DNA of 64,000 nucleotides, from assembly GCF_004004515.1 (NCBI RefSeq), contig NZ_RXOL01000006.1, forward strand, positions 1 through 64,000, given 5' to 3'. This stretch comes from Croceicoccus ponticola. Its GTDB lineage: Bacteria; Pseudomonadota; Alphaproteobacteria; Sphingomonadales; Sphingomonadaceae. The notes below the pieces were generated by a model that was given only the letters and a program-made list of their open reading frames with translations, searched no databases and was not told the DNA's origin. This document shows positions 8,219 through 16,875 of the stretch, in pieces. The stretch's first letter is position 1. Every line of letters starts with the position of its first letter. Made by a program: the position numbers and the translations under genes.

Positions 8219-9432
8219 GCGGCGGACTCATCTTGCTGCACCGCCCCGCTCGCTATCAGGTCGCGGATTTCCTCATCAGTGAAACCACAGTCGTGCAGGA
8301 CCGCCGCGCTATCACCGGCCAGCGCCGGGCCGGGATCGCCGATCGCGCCGGGCGTGTCGCTAAATGAAGTCGGAATGCCGGGAAAACGGATCGTGCCCAT
8401 CGGCGTGTCTCGCTCGTCCCAGAAACCGGTCTGGTCCAGATGCGGATCGTGCAGCAGGTCGGTCAGGCTGGCGATCGCCGTTGCCGGGATCTGCGCCTTG
8501 CGGAACAATTCGACCCAGTCTTCGGTCGAGCGTGTTTCCAGCACTTCAGCCACCTTGGCCAGCACCTGCCCGATGTTCTGCGACCGCGTGCGCATCGAAA
8601 CGTACATCGGGTCCTTCGACCATTCCGGATTGCCGAGCGCGTCGAAGAAGTTCTGCCAATGCCGGTCGTTGTAGATCATCACGCCAATATGCCCGTCCAG
8701 CGTCTTGTACGGGCGCCGCGCCTCTGACGTGGCACGCGGATATTCGGGCGGCCCCTGCGGCGGCACGAACAGCGATCCGCACAGATGCTCGACCATCGTG
8801 AACGACACCAACGTTTCGAACATCGGAACTTCGATCTCTTGTCCACGCCCGGTCTTTTCACGGGCGTAAAGCGCCGCGATCACCGAATATGCGCCGGTCA
8901 GGCCGGCAACCTTGTCCGCAATGACGGTGGCGGTATAGGTCGGCTGGCCGTTCGAAAGCTTCGCCTGAAGATCGACGATGCCCGACGCGGCCTGAACGAT
9001 ATCGTCATAAGCGGGATAGTCGCGATAGGGGCCGTTGCGCGAAAATCCGTAAAGGTTGGCATAGATGATGCGCGGGTTCGCCTCCGCCAGTGCGGCATAG
9101 TCCAGCCCCAGCCGCCCCATCGCGCTCGACCGCATGGAATGGATGAACACGTCGGCATCGGCAGCCATGCGCAACAGCGTGTCTCGCCCGGAAGGCTGCT
9201 TCAGGTCGATGACAATGCTGCGCTTGCCGCGGTTGACGTTTAGGAACATCGCACCGCGCGAATGGTCCGGACCCGGCGGAATGTACCGGGTCGTGTCGCC
9301 ATGCGGGCTTTCCACCTTGATCACGTCGGCGCCAAGATCGGCAAAGATCTGCGTGGCATATGGTCCCATGAGCACGCTCGTCAGGTCGAGCACCTTGACG
9401 CCCGCCAAGGGCCCCTTGCCGCGTCCGCTCAC
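8215..9432 (-). CDS. CaiB/BaiF-type (family III) CoA-transferase
   Basis: This 405-residue protein opens with GVKVLDLTSVLMGPYATQIFADLGADVIKVE, the class III CoA-transferase signature. YDDIVQAASG contains the Asp expected to form the acyl-anhydride intermediate, and GRGQEIEVPMFET follows. It moves CoA from one acyl-CoA to a free acid, for example to activate the growth substrate. It is first in the leftward run CaiB-DUF35-thiolase. A large hairpin carrying operator-like motif C lies 53-100 bases upstream. Confidence 0.92.
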   Translation of the reverse strand: MSGRGKGPLAGVKVLDLTSVLMGPYATQIFADLGADVIKVESPHGDTTRYIPPGPDHSRGAMFLNVNRGKRSIVIDLKQPSGRDTLLRMAADADVFIHSMRSSAMGRLGLDYAALAEANPRIIYANLYGFSRNGPYRDYPAYDDIVQAASGIVDLQAKLSNGQPTYTATVIADKVAGLTGAYSVIAALYAREKTGRGQEIEVPMFETLVSFTMVEHLCGSLFVPPQGPPEYPRATSEARRPYKTLDGHIGVMIYNDRHWQNFFDALGNPEWSKDPMYVSMRTRSQNIGQVLAKVAEVLETRSTEDWVELFRKAQIPATAIASLTDLLHDPHLDQTGFWDERDTPMGTIRFPGIPTSFSDTPGAIGDPGPALAGDSAAVLHDCGFTDEEIRDLIASGAVQQDESAA

Positions 9433-9484
9433 AGGTCTTCTCCGCTTCTTGGTTTCGTTTTTGGTCTGAGCTTAGTACCCTATG

Positions 9485-9532
9485 GCGGGAAAAATAAAAA
9501 GACAGTCATGATTGCCTTTTTATTTTTCCCGC
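9485..9532. terminator. Long hairpin with 17-bp arms carrying motif C in its loop
   Basis: GCGGGAAAAATAAAAAG (9485-9501) is exactly complementary to 9516-9532. The 14-base loop contains CAGTCATGATTG (9503-9514), one of the recurring operator-like sites. The arm is G+C at the base and A/T-rich in the stem. It overlaps the last codons of the TetR gene and precedes the CaiB operon. It may end the TetR transcript and also control CaiB. Confidence 0.55.
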
Positions 9533-10195
9533 AGCCGGGGTCGCAGCTGAAGCCTGATCCTGTTCGGACGAAGCTGGCCGCATGGCTCGGACATTGTCCT
9601 CCAGCATCTTGAGCAGTGCCGGGACCATCGCCTGATCCAGCGCTCCGGTCATCAGTCCACTCGCCATCCCTTCCATCAGCGTCTGCGACAGGGCCATGGC
9701 TTGCGCGAACTGTTCTGGCGCGGATTGCCATTCGGGGTAAAGCGCGATCGCCTCGGCGTTGAAGCGTTCGCGGAATTCGATCTGCAGCGGGCGCATGATT
9801 TCGGCCAGATCCTCGTGCGTCCGGGCCGCCATGGCAAGTTCCTGAAACGCGGCGAACGCCGGCTTCTGAACTTGCTTCCAATAGGCTTCGACCATCGTCG
9901 TGGGGTTGTGGCGACTGGTTTCCGAAGAACGCTTGAACGCCCGCAGGCGCCGTTCGTGCAGTTCGACGATCGTCGCACGGATCAACGTCGCACTGTTTTC
10001 GAAGTGGTGCAGCATGGCCCCGCGCGAAAGCCCCGCCTCGGCCGCAACGAGCGGGGTCGTCGTGCGCGCAAAGCCTACCTTGACGAGGCAGTTGATCGTT
10101 GCGTCGATCAGGCGCGCGCGGGTCTGGGCGCTCTTGATGGACTGACGCGTTGGGGCCGGTTCGACCTCCGTCTTGCGTCTTATGGTTTCTGCCAA
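9506..10195 (-). CDS. TetR-family transcriptional regulator
   Basis: This 229-residue protein has a helix-turn-helix at about residues 25-70 (ARLIDATINCLVKVGFARTT, then GLSRGAMLHHFENSATLI), followed by a helical C-terminal domain. The last residues (AGKIKRQS) are encoded inside the left arm and loop of the 9485-9532 hairpin. Motif D lies 50-67 bases upstream of its start, consistent with autoregulation. It precedes the CaiB-DUF35-thiolase genes in the same direction and is the other candidate to bind the shared motif. Confidence 0.92.
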   Translation of the reverse strand: MAETIRRKTEVEPAPTRQSIKSAQTRARLIDATINCLVKVGFARTTTPLVAAEAGLSRGAMLHHFENSATLIRATIVELHERRLRAFKRSSETSRHNPTTMVEAYWKQVQKPAFAAFQELAMAARTHEDLAEIMRPLQIEFRERFNAEAIALYPEWQSAPEQFAQAMALSQTLMEGMASGLMTGALDQAMVPALLKMLEDNVRAMRPASSEQDQASAATPAAGKIKRQS

Positions 10196-10244
10196 GTTCG
10201 GCTCTCCGCGGCGTTGGAAGCCCTATCTATTGGCCCCTGCGAGT

Positions 10245-10262
10245 CAGTCATGATTGTTTTTT
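10245..10262. promoter_or_regulatory. Operator-like site D of the CATGATTG-T6 motif
   Basis: CAGTCATGATTG plus six T, one base from the perfect palindrome CAATCATGATTG. It lies 50-67 bases upstream of the TetR gene that starts at 10195 and is identical over 12 bases to the copy in the hairpin at 9503. Confidence 0.6.
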
Positions 10263-10323
10263 ATCGCCGCGCGTCAATGCCGATGGTGAAAGCGTCCCCC
10301 GTCACGAAAAAAATCCTTCGCAA

Positions 10324-11271
10324 TCAGTGTGCGCTTTTGCCGAAAATTGCGGGCAACTTGTGCAGCGAAAGCGCGATGATAGTCCCCAGCACCGAGCCGA
10401 AGCCCGCAGAGAGCAAGGCATAGGTCAACCAGCCCATCACGCCCGACAACGCGCCTGTTGCAACCTCGACGCCGTATTGCATCACGTGGACTACCTCGGC
10501 CGGACCATGGACGCCCAATTCCTCAAGCCCATGCAACACGATCCCGCCCCCAACCCAGAGCATTGCGGCCGTACCGACGATCGACAGGAACACCAGCAGG
10601 ATCGGCATCAGCCACAACAGGAAACGGCCGACCGCCTTGGCTACGGGCCGCGTGCGCTTGCCCAAGTGCAGTCCGATGTCATCCATCTTCACGATCAGCG
10701 CGACCGCGCCATAGACCAGCACCGTAATCCCGATCGCGACGACGGCCAGCGCCACGCCGCGAACGAGCAGCGAACCGTCCGCCACTTCGTTCAGTGAAAT
10801 CGCCATGATTTCAGCCGACAGGATAAGATCGGTGCGGATCGCGCCGGAAACGCGTTGCTTTTCGAACTCCGCGATATCGGTGATCGCGTCGTCGATGGTC
10901 GCTCCATGCTTTTCGCCGCCCAACTTCTCGATGATCTTTTCGGCCCCTTCGTAACACAGAAACAGGCCGCCGATCATGAGCAACGGGGTGATGATCCACG
11001 GCAGAAATTCGCTGAGCAGCAGCGCCGCAGGAAGGAGAATGAGCAGCTTGTTGCGAAAGCTGCCCTTGGCGATCTTCCAGATGATCGGCAATTCGCGTTG
11101 CGGCGTGAAACCGGTCACATAGGCGGGGGATACGGCGGCATCATCGATGATGACGCCAGCCGCCTTGGATCCGGCCTTGGAGGCTCCGGCAGCGACATCG
11201 TCCATGCTCGACGCGGCGGCGCGCGCGATAAGCGATACGTCGTCGAGCAGCGCGACCAGACCTGAGGGCAA
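10324..11271 (-). CDS. DUF808 (YedI-like) inner-membrane protein
   Basis: This 315-residue protein begins MPSGLVALLDDVSLIARAAA and contains the family core DDAAVSPAYVTGF and CYEGAEKI, with several hydrophobic segments in the second two thirds (about residues 75-105, 175-205, 215-245 and 265-300). It matches the DUF808/YedI family of membrane proteins of unknown function. It is a single gene followed by the TetR gene and preceded by rpmE. Confidence 0.9.
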   Translation of the reverse strand: MPSGLVALLDDVSLIARAAASSMDDVAAGASKAGSKAAGVIIDDAAVSPAYVTGFTPQRELPIIWKIAKGSFRNKLLILLPAALLLSEFLPWIITPLLMIGGLFLCYEGAEKIIEKLGGEKHGATIDDAITDIAEFEKQRVSGAIRTDLILSAEIMAISLNEVADGSLLVRGVALAVVAIGITVLVYGAVALIVKMDDIGLHLGKRTRPVAKAVGRFLLWLMPILLVFLSIVGTAAMLWVGGGIVLHGLEELGVHGPAEVVHVMQYGVEVATGALSGVMGWLTYALLSAGFGSVLGTIIALSLHKLPAIFGKSAH

Positions 11272-11350
11272 GATATTTCCTTTCGAACCGTGTGACAGGC
11301 AGACGGTTCGCCCGCGACCCGGTTCCCGCTTAGAGGCCGGCGCCGCAAAC

Positions 11351-11380
11351 GAAAAGGGCGGCCCGTTGCAGGACCGCCCG
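11351..11380 (-). terminator. Rho-independent terminator downstream of rpmE
   Basis: Read on the minus strand, GGGCGGTCC ... GGGCCGCCC forms a GC hairpin followed by TTTT, 27 bases after the rpmE stop. It separates rpmE from the DUF808 gene. Confidence 0.7.
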
Positions 11381-11406
11381 ATTTCATATCCGGTATGCTG
11401 GCCGGA

Positions 11407-11631
11407 TTACTTCTTGAGCTTGAGCCCACCGAAGCGCTGATTGAAGCGAGCGACACGGCCGCCTTCGCTCATCACGCGCGTACCGCCGGTCCATGCCGGG
11501 TGGCTGGTCGGATCGATTTCGAGCGCCAGCGTGTCGCCTTCCTTGCCCCAGGTAGAGCGCGTTTCGAACACGGTGCCGTCGGTCATCTGGACCTTGATCA
11601 TGTGGTAATCGGGGTGGGTATCGGCCTTCAT
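11407..11631 (-). CDS. rpmE: Ribosomal protein L31
   Basis: This 74-residue protein, [19 protein letters not shown]..., contains TSHPAWTG and [10 protein letters not shown], the typical L31 C-terminal part. It is a component of the large ribosomal subunit at the subunit interface. The zinc-binding cysteines of the C+ type are absent (HPDYH and WTGG replace them), so this is the C- (zinc-independent) form. The start at 11631 matches the family length. Confidence 0.96.
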   Translation of the reverse strand: MKADTHPDYHMIKVQMTDGTVFETRSTWGKEGDTLALEIDPTSHPAWTGGTRVMSEGGRVARFNQRFGGLKLKK

Positions 11632-11776
11632 GGCGGTAGTCTCCGTTAATGCGCCGGTTCCGACCGGCGGCACGGGGGTTGTCTCTTCGAAAGCGGGGCG
11701 CTTAGCGGCGAAAACCGGAAAGCGCAAGTCTTGAGGCGCAAAGGTCCGACGCTCAGGTCTGGCGTGTGCTTGCGGC

Positions 11777-12220
11777 CTACTTCTCGATCATGGCGGTGAA
11801 CTCCGCCTCGCACGTCACGGTGTCGCCGATCGAGGCGGTGCCCGCGAACTTGCAGATCCGAGCCCGCTTGTGGATGAAGCTGACCTTCAGGTCGAGCAAA
11901 TGGCCCGGCGTGACCGGTGCGCGAAATTTCGCATTGTCGATGGCAAGGAAGTAGACGAGCTTGCCTGAACCTTCGAGGCCCATCGCCTTGATCGCGAGCA
12001 AGCCCGCTGCCTGCGCCAGCGCCTCTACCTGCAGTACGCCCGGCATGATCGGGCGACCGGGGAAGTGCCCTTGAAAGAAGTCTTCGTTGAACGAGACGGC
12101 CTTCACCGCATGGATTGCCGTTTCCGGATCCAGCGACACCACCCTGTCGACCAGCAGCATCGGATAGCGATGCGGCAGGAGTTCAAGGACTTTGGTCAGG
12201 TCGAAGCCCGTCTCGCTCAT
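11777..12220 (-). CDS. fabZ: 3-hydroxyacyl-ACP dehydratase FabZ
   Basis: This 147-residue hot-dog dehydratase has [14 protein letters not shown] at the start and the active-site block [20 protein letters not shown] (catalytic His and Glu). It dehydrates 3-hydroxyacyl-ACP in fatty acid synthesis. It is last in the leftward bamA-skp-fabZ cluster, the conserved envelope-biogenesis arrangement, although lpxD is missing between skp and fabZ here. Confidence 0.96.
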   Translation of the reverse strand: MSETGFDLTKVLELLPHRYPMLLVDRVVSLDPETAIHAVKAVSFNEDFFQGHFPGRPIMPGVLQVEALAQAAGLLAIKAMGLEGSGKLVYFLAIDNAKFRAPVTPGHLLDLKVSFIHKRARICKFAGTASIGDTVTCEAEFTAMIEK

Positions 12221-12242
12221 CGTATGCCCCAATTACAGTGTC

Positions 12243-12890
12243 TTAACGACCGCCGGCGGCGGCATTGCCCTGCTGGGCGGCCTGTGCGGCTTCGGCCTCG
12301 CGCTGGGCGGCGGGCTTCCAGTTGGCGGGCGGAACCAGCTGTGCCTGCGGCAACAGCTTGTTGAGTTCGTTCAGCACGTCCTGGTTGATGTTGTAGGCCT
12401 GATCGGCAGCGACGATCGCGCTCGGGTTCAGGACGAGCGTGATGTTACGGCGCTTCTGTGCAGCGGTCATGGCTGCGGGGAGCTTGTCCGAAATCTGTTC
12501 GAGCACATAGGCGCGCGACAGGGCGACCGGCTGAAGCATACGGTTCAATTCCGCTTCGCCCGACTGCTGGATGCCCTGGATCTGCTGGGCCTGCTGCTGC
12601 AGCGCGGCCTGGTTCGGCTTGGCGACCTGCGCATCGGTCTGGTACTTTTTCACCAGCGGTTCGATCTGTGCCTGCAACTGCTTGCCGCGTGCTTCGGCGG
12701 CGTCGAGCTGCGCCTTGTACGTTGTCGGGCGCTGCTGTTCGGCCAGCTTGAAGGCCGCCGAATTGGCGACGATCGCATCGGGATTGGCGATGCCGATGCC
12801 GGGCGCGACCTGCGCGGTTGCGACAACCGGAAGAGCAACCGGCGCAGCGGCAGCGAGGGCCGCGGCGATGATCTTGTGCGAAGTCTTCAT
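12243..12890 (-). CDS. skp: OmpH/Skp-family periplasmic chaperone
   Basis: This 215-residue protein has a signal peptide (KIIAAALAAAAPVALPVVATAQ) and a long charged and Gln-rich helical region (RGKQLQAQIEPLVKKYQTDA ...), the coiled-coil tentacles of Skp. It would hold unfolded outer-membrane proteins in the periplasm for the BAM complex. Its ATG shares one base with the bamA stop (TGATG). The C-terminal tail is Ala/Gln-rich. Confidence 0.9.
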   Translation of the reverse strand: MKTSHKIIAAALAAAAPVALPVVATAQVAPGIGIANPDAIVANSAAFKLAEQQRPTTYKAQLDAAEARGKQLQAQIEPLVKKYQTDAQVAKPNQAALQQQAQQIQGIQQSGEAELNRMLQPVALSRAYVLEQISDKLPAAMTAAQKRRNITLVLNPSAIVAADQAYNINQDVLNELNKLLPQAQLVPPANWKPAAQREAEAAQAAQQGNAAAGGR

Positions 12891-15532
12891 CAGAATTGGG
12901 TTCCTACGTTGAAGCTGAAGGACTTGATGTCGTCCCCTTCCTCCTTGAGGAGGGCCTTGGAAAAATCGAGCCGGAGAGGACCGAACGGCGAGTTCCAGCT
13001 GATGCCGACACCCACCGCCAGACGCGGCTTCGGCGTATCTCCGAGGTACTCTTCTGTGAAAGGCGAGATGTACAGGGTATTACTGGTCTCGCCGTCGGGC
13101 GCGATCGGGTTGTTGGTATAGATCGGTGCCGCGAGCGGATCGCCGTTTGCATCGACCCGTTGCAGATAGAGCGGGTTGGCGATCGACGTCACGTTCGGGT
13201 CCTTCAGACCCCAGACCGCTCCGATGTCGGCAAAGATCGAAGGACGCAGGCCCATTTCGCGCGCACCGGAACCGAGCGGAATTTCAAGCTCAGCACGACC
13301 CTTGTAGTACATGCGTCCGCCGAGCGCGTCGTCGGTCTGGTTGTCCTTCGATGCCACGGTGAAATTGCCGTCCTCGTCCGCCGTCAAGCGCGTCCGCACG
13401 ACGCGCGGACCGACGCCGCGAATGTCGAAGCCACGGAAATCCGGTTCGCCAAGGAAGAAACGGTCAGTCAGGCGCACGTCGTCGGTGCCATCGATGCCGC
13501 GGCTCTTGAGCGACTTGATGTAGCCACCCTCGGCCTGCATCGACAGGACGAAGCCGTTGAGCACCGGCCAGTATTTGGCCGCGTTCGCACGCGCGCGGGC
13601 ATAATGGACGTTGCCGCCAAGGCCGGCGAAGTCGAGGTTGCCCACCAGACGTTCGCCGCGAGTCGGGCGAACGCGATTGTTGAGCGAATCGTAGATCAGC
13701 GACGTGCCCACGATGGAGCTCGTCCGCTTACCCAGCGCGTCGCACAGGTATCGTCCGGCCACCAGCGGATCGCATTCGAGATCACCGTCGGCATCGGTGT
13801 CGCGGAAATACTGGTTGCCCAGCGTCACGTCCTCGAGGTTCAGCGAATAGCGCGCGATCAGCGTCATGTACTCGCTCAGCGGGGTGCCCGCGCGAAGCGA
13901 GAAGCCAGTCGTCGTGTTCTGGTACGTGTTGTTCCGGTCAGAATTGAAGTAGTTGAAGCTGTTATAGTCGCGGCGATAGATATCCGCGCCGAACGAGATG
14001 CTCGTGTCGAACATGTACGGTTCGGTGAAGCTGATCTGCGCAGCCTTGGAATAGCGCGAATAGTTCAGCGACAGGCCGACCGTCTGGCCACGACCGCGGA
14101 AGTTGCGCTGCTGGATCGAGCCTTGGAGGATGAAGCTTTCGAGGCTGGAGAAACCGGCCGAAAGCTGGAGTTCGCCAGTCGCCTTCTCCTCGACGTTGGC
14201 GATCAGCTTGACGCGGTCGGGCGCAGAGCCCTGCTCCTGCGCGACTTCGAAGTTTTCCTGGAAATAGCCCAGCGACTTGATGCGGTTGGTCGACCGCTTG
14301 ACCTGCAGCGAATTGAACGCATCGCCTTCGGTGAGGCGGAATTCGCGGCGGATCACCTTGTCCTGCGTCAGCGTATTGCCGTTGATGTCGATCGATTCGA
14401 CATAGACGCGCGGCGCACTGCCGATCCGGAACTTGACGCCCATCGTCAGGTCGTCCTTGTTCCGCTCATACTGCGGATCGACCTCGGCAAAGGCATAACC
14501 GAAAGCGCCAATGGTTTCGGACAATCCTTCGATGGTGTTTTCCACCATTTCTGCGTTGTACCAGTCGCCCTTCTTCATAACGAGGGTCTTAGTCAGCCCC
14601 TCCGAATCGAAGTCGCGAATCTCGCTGTCGACCGATACGTCGCCGAATTTATAGCGATCGCCTTCTTCCACCACGTACGTGATGATGAAGTCCTTCTTGT
14701 CCGGCGTCAGTTCGGCGATGGCCGACACGACCCGGAAATCGGCATAACCTTCCGTCAGGTAGAACTGGCGCAGCTTCTGCTGGTCGAAGGCAAGCTTGTC
14801 AGGGTCGTAGCTCGTTCCGCCTTTAAGGAAGGAAAGCGTGCTGGTCTGCTTCGTCAGCATCTCGCCGCGCAGGTCGCCGTCGGAGAAATGCTCGTTCCCG
14901 ATGATATTGATCTGGCGGACCTTGGACTTGGGTCCTTCCTTGATCTCGAACACGATGTCGACGCGGTTCTGGTCGAGCGTGACGGCCTTGGGTTCTACCG
15001 TCGCGGCAAAGCGGCCCTGACGCTTGTACAGCTCGATGATGCGGTTGACGTCGGCGCGCACCTTGGAACGGGTGTAGATCTGACGCGGGGCAAGCTTTAT
15101 CTCGGGAAGAATCTTGTCTTCCTTGAGCTTCTTGTTCCCCTCGAGGATGATGCGGTTGATGATCGGGTTTTCGACCACCTGGATGACGACGTTGCCGCCT
15201 TCTTCGCGGATCTTCACGTCCGAGAACAGTTCGGTCGCGTAAAGCTCCTTCAGCGCGCTGTCGGCCGCCGCTTCGGTATAGACGTCGCCCGGTCGCATCT
15301 TGACGTAGGACAGGATCGTCTGCGCCTCCAGCCGCTGCGCGCCGGCGACGGCGATCTGGCGGATGATGGCCTGCTGCGAGACGGTCGGCTCAGCCGCACC
15401 CGGCTCTTCGACGGCCACCACCTGCTGTGCAATCGCGGTTGCGGGCACAAGCGCCGTGCCCGCCAGAAGCGCGCTGAACAGCCCCACCTTACGGCCCGAG
15501 AAACGCTGCGATCCAAGTGCCTTTGCGGCCAT
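12890..15532 (-). CDS. bamA: Outer-membrane protein assembly factor BamA
   Basis: This 880-residue protein has a signal peptide ending near ATAIAQQ, POTRA domains over about residues 50-400, and a C-terminal 16-strand barrel with the BamA signature region (GLRPSIFADIGAVWGL, then ISWNSPFGPLRLDFSKAL) and terminal ...NVGTQF, whose last Phe is the outer-membrane sorting signal. It is the essential insertase for outer-membrane proteins. The start ATG at 15532 has a GGAAGG ribosome-binding site nine bases upstream; another Met lies seven codons earlier. It lies in the conserved order dxr-rseP-bamA-skp-fabZ. Confidence 0.97.
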   Translation of the reverse strand: MAAKALGSQRFSGRKVGLFSALLAGTALVPATAIAQQVVAVEEPGAAEPTVSQQAIIRQIAVAGAQRLEAQTILSYVKMRPGDVYTEAAADSALKELYATELFSDVKIREEGGNVVIQVVENPIINRIILEGNKKLKEDKILPEIKLAPRQIYTRSKVRADVNRIIELYKRQGRFAATVEPKAVTLDQNRVDIVFEIKEGPKSKVRQINIIGNEHFSDGDLRGEMLTKQTSTLSFLKGGTSYDPDKLAFDQQKLRQFYLTEGYADFRVVSAIAELTPDKKDFIITYVVEEGDRYKFGDVSVDSEIRDFDSEGLTKTLVMKKGDWYNAEMVENTIEGLSETIGAFGYAFAEVDPQYERNKDDLTMGVKFRIGSAPRVYVESIDINGNTLTQDKVIRREFRLTEGDAFNSLQVKRSTNRIKSLGYFQENFEVAQEQGSAPDRVKLIANVEEKATGELQLSAGFSSLESFILQGSIQQRNFRGRGQTVGLSLNYSRYSKAAQISFTEPYMFDTSISFGADIYRRDYNSFNYFNSDRNNTYQNTTTGFSLRAGTPLSEYMTLIARYSLNLEDVTLGNQYFRDTDADGDLECDPLVAGRYLCDALGKRTSSIVGTSLIYDSLNNRVRPTRGERLVGNLDFAGLGGNVHYARARANAAKYWPVLNGFVLSMQAEGGYIKSLKSRGIDGTDDVRLTDRFFLGEPDFRGFDIRGVGPRVVRTRLTADEDGNFTVASKDNQTDDALGGRMYYKGRAELEIPLGSGAREMGLRPSIFADIGAVWGLKDPNVTSIANPLYLQRVDANGDPLAAPIYTNNPIAPDGETSNTLYISPFTEEYLGDTPKPRLAVGVGISWNSPFGPLRLDFSKALLKEEGDDIKSFSFNVGTQF

Positions 15533-15731
15533 CCAACATGCCTTCCTGTACATACATGCCCGCGCGGTCGCGCGGACCCGGCAAATGTCCCTGCCCGGCG
15601 CGCCGATATGGCCCGCCTCCGGCGTGTCGTGCCCTCTGCCCGATGGCTGTCCCAGTATCAACCCGAGCCTTGCGATTATCCGCGATTGCCGCCGTGCCGG
15701 ACCGTTCCGGCGCACCCCGATCGGGGCTGGC

Positions 15732-16847
15732 TCAACTACCGAAGATGTCGAGGGAGGTGATGTCCAGAATTGTCACGAATACCATCAGGCCGAGAATAAG
15801 TGCCAGACCGGTTCTAAAGGCCATATCCTGCCCTTTCGCCGATACCGGCCGGCGACGAACCGCCTCGAACGCATAGAATGCGAGGTGCCCGCCGTCGAGG
15901 ACGGGGATTGGCAGGAGGTTAATGAATGCCAAGTTAATTGAGATCATTGCGACAAACGCGATATAGGCGAACCAGCCTTGAACCAGCTGTTCGCCGGAGT
16001 ATTTCGCAATCTTTACCGGGCCGCCCAGCTCGTCCAGCGAGCGCCGGCCGGTGACGATCTGCCACAGACCGACCGCCGACATCTTCATGATCGCAATCGT
16101 CTGGCGCGTTCCTTCGCCGAGTGCCGCGAATGGGCCGACCTCGTCGGTGCGGATGGCGTCCGTGCCGATGCCGATGCGGCCCATGCGGAATTCGTTGCCG
16201 AAACGGTCGATCTCGACATGGGTGTCAAGCTTGACCTCGGCGCTCTGCTCTTGCCCGTCGCGCTGCCACACGATGTTGATCGTTTCACCCGGATAGGGAA
16301 TCACATGTTCGCGGATGTCGTCGAAACTGTCGATCTGCGTCCCGTCGACCGACACGATGCGGTCGCCCAGATTCATTCCGGCGGCCGCGGCCGGCGAATC
16401 CTGCATGATTTCGCCGATGACCGGCTCTGCCACGATCTTCCCGAATGCCATGGTAAAGCCCGCGATGATGAGGATCGCGACGAGCATGTTGGTCAGCGGC
16501 CCGGCGGCGACGATCGCCGCCCGCGCGCCAAGGCTTTTCGATTGGAAGGTCTGCGCCCGCTCTTCGTCTGGCAGGGCCAGCCAGTCTTCGGTCGGCTGGC
16601 TCGCCGGATTCATGTCGCCAGCAAACTGGACGTAACCGCCCAGCGGCAGGGCCGACAGCTTCCACCGCGTTCCACGCTTGTCGGTAAAGCCCAGCAATTC
16701 CCTGCCGAACCCGACCGAGAACGCTTCAGCCTTTACCCCGAACAGGCGGCCGACGAAGTAATGACCCAGTTCGTGCACGACCACCAATGGCGCAAGCACC
16801 ACGATGAAGCCGAGCACGGCGGTCAGGAAATTGGGATTTTCGAACAT
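15732..16847 (-). CDS. rseP: RIP zinc metalloprotease RseP (site-2 protease)
   Basis: This 371-residue membrane protease has HELGH in the first transmembrane segment (catalytic zinc ligands and Glu), a PDZ domain (GMNLGDRIVSVDGTQIDSFD) and the C-terminal NLLPIPVLDGGHL motif giving the third zinc ligand. It cleaves membrane-embedded anti-sigma factors or remnant signal peptides. The start is chosen at MFENPNFLTA (16847). It lies between dxr and bamA. Confidence 0.95.
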   Translation of the reverse strand: MFENPNFLTAVLGFIVVLAPLVVVHELGHYFVGRLFGVKAEAFSVGFGRELLGFTDKRGTRWKLSALPLGGYVQFAGDMNPASQPTEDWLALPDEERAQTFQSKSLGARAAIVAAGPLTNMLVAILIIAGFTMAFGKIVAEPVIGEIMQDSPAAAAGMNLGDRIVSVDGTQIDSFDDIREHVIPYPGETINIVWQRDGQEQSAEVKLDTHVEIDRFGNEFRMGRIGIGTDAIRTDEVGPFAALGEGTRQTIAIMKMSAVGLWQIVTGRRSLDELGGPVKIAKYSGEQLVQGWFAYIAFVAMISINLAFINLLPIPVLDGGHLAFYAFEAVRRRPVSAKGQDMAFRTGLALILGLMVFVTILDITSLDIFGS

Positions 16848-16875
16848 CGTGCTGTCAGGCTTGTTCCCGTACGCG

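Noticed and set aside
12896-15760. A long open frame on the plus strand opposite bamA (about 950 codons)
   Set aside because: It is the mirror of bamA in a high-GC genome: no ribosome-binding site, no family, composition typical of an antisense frame.
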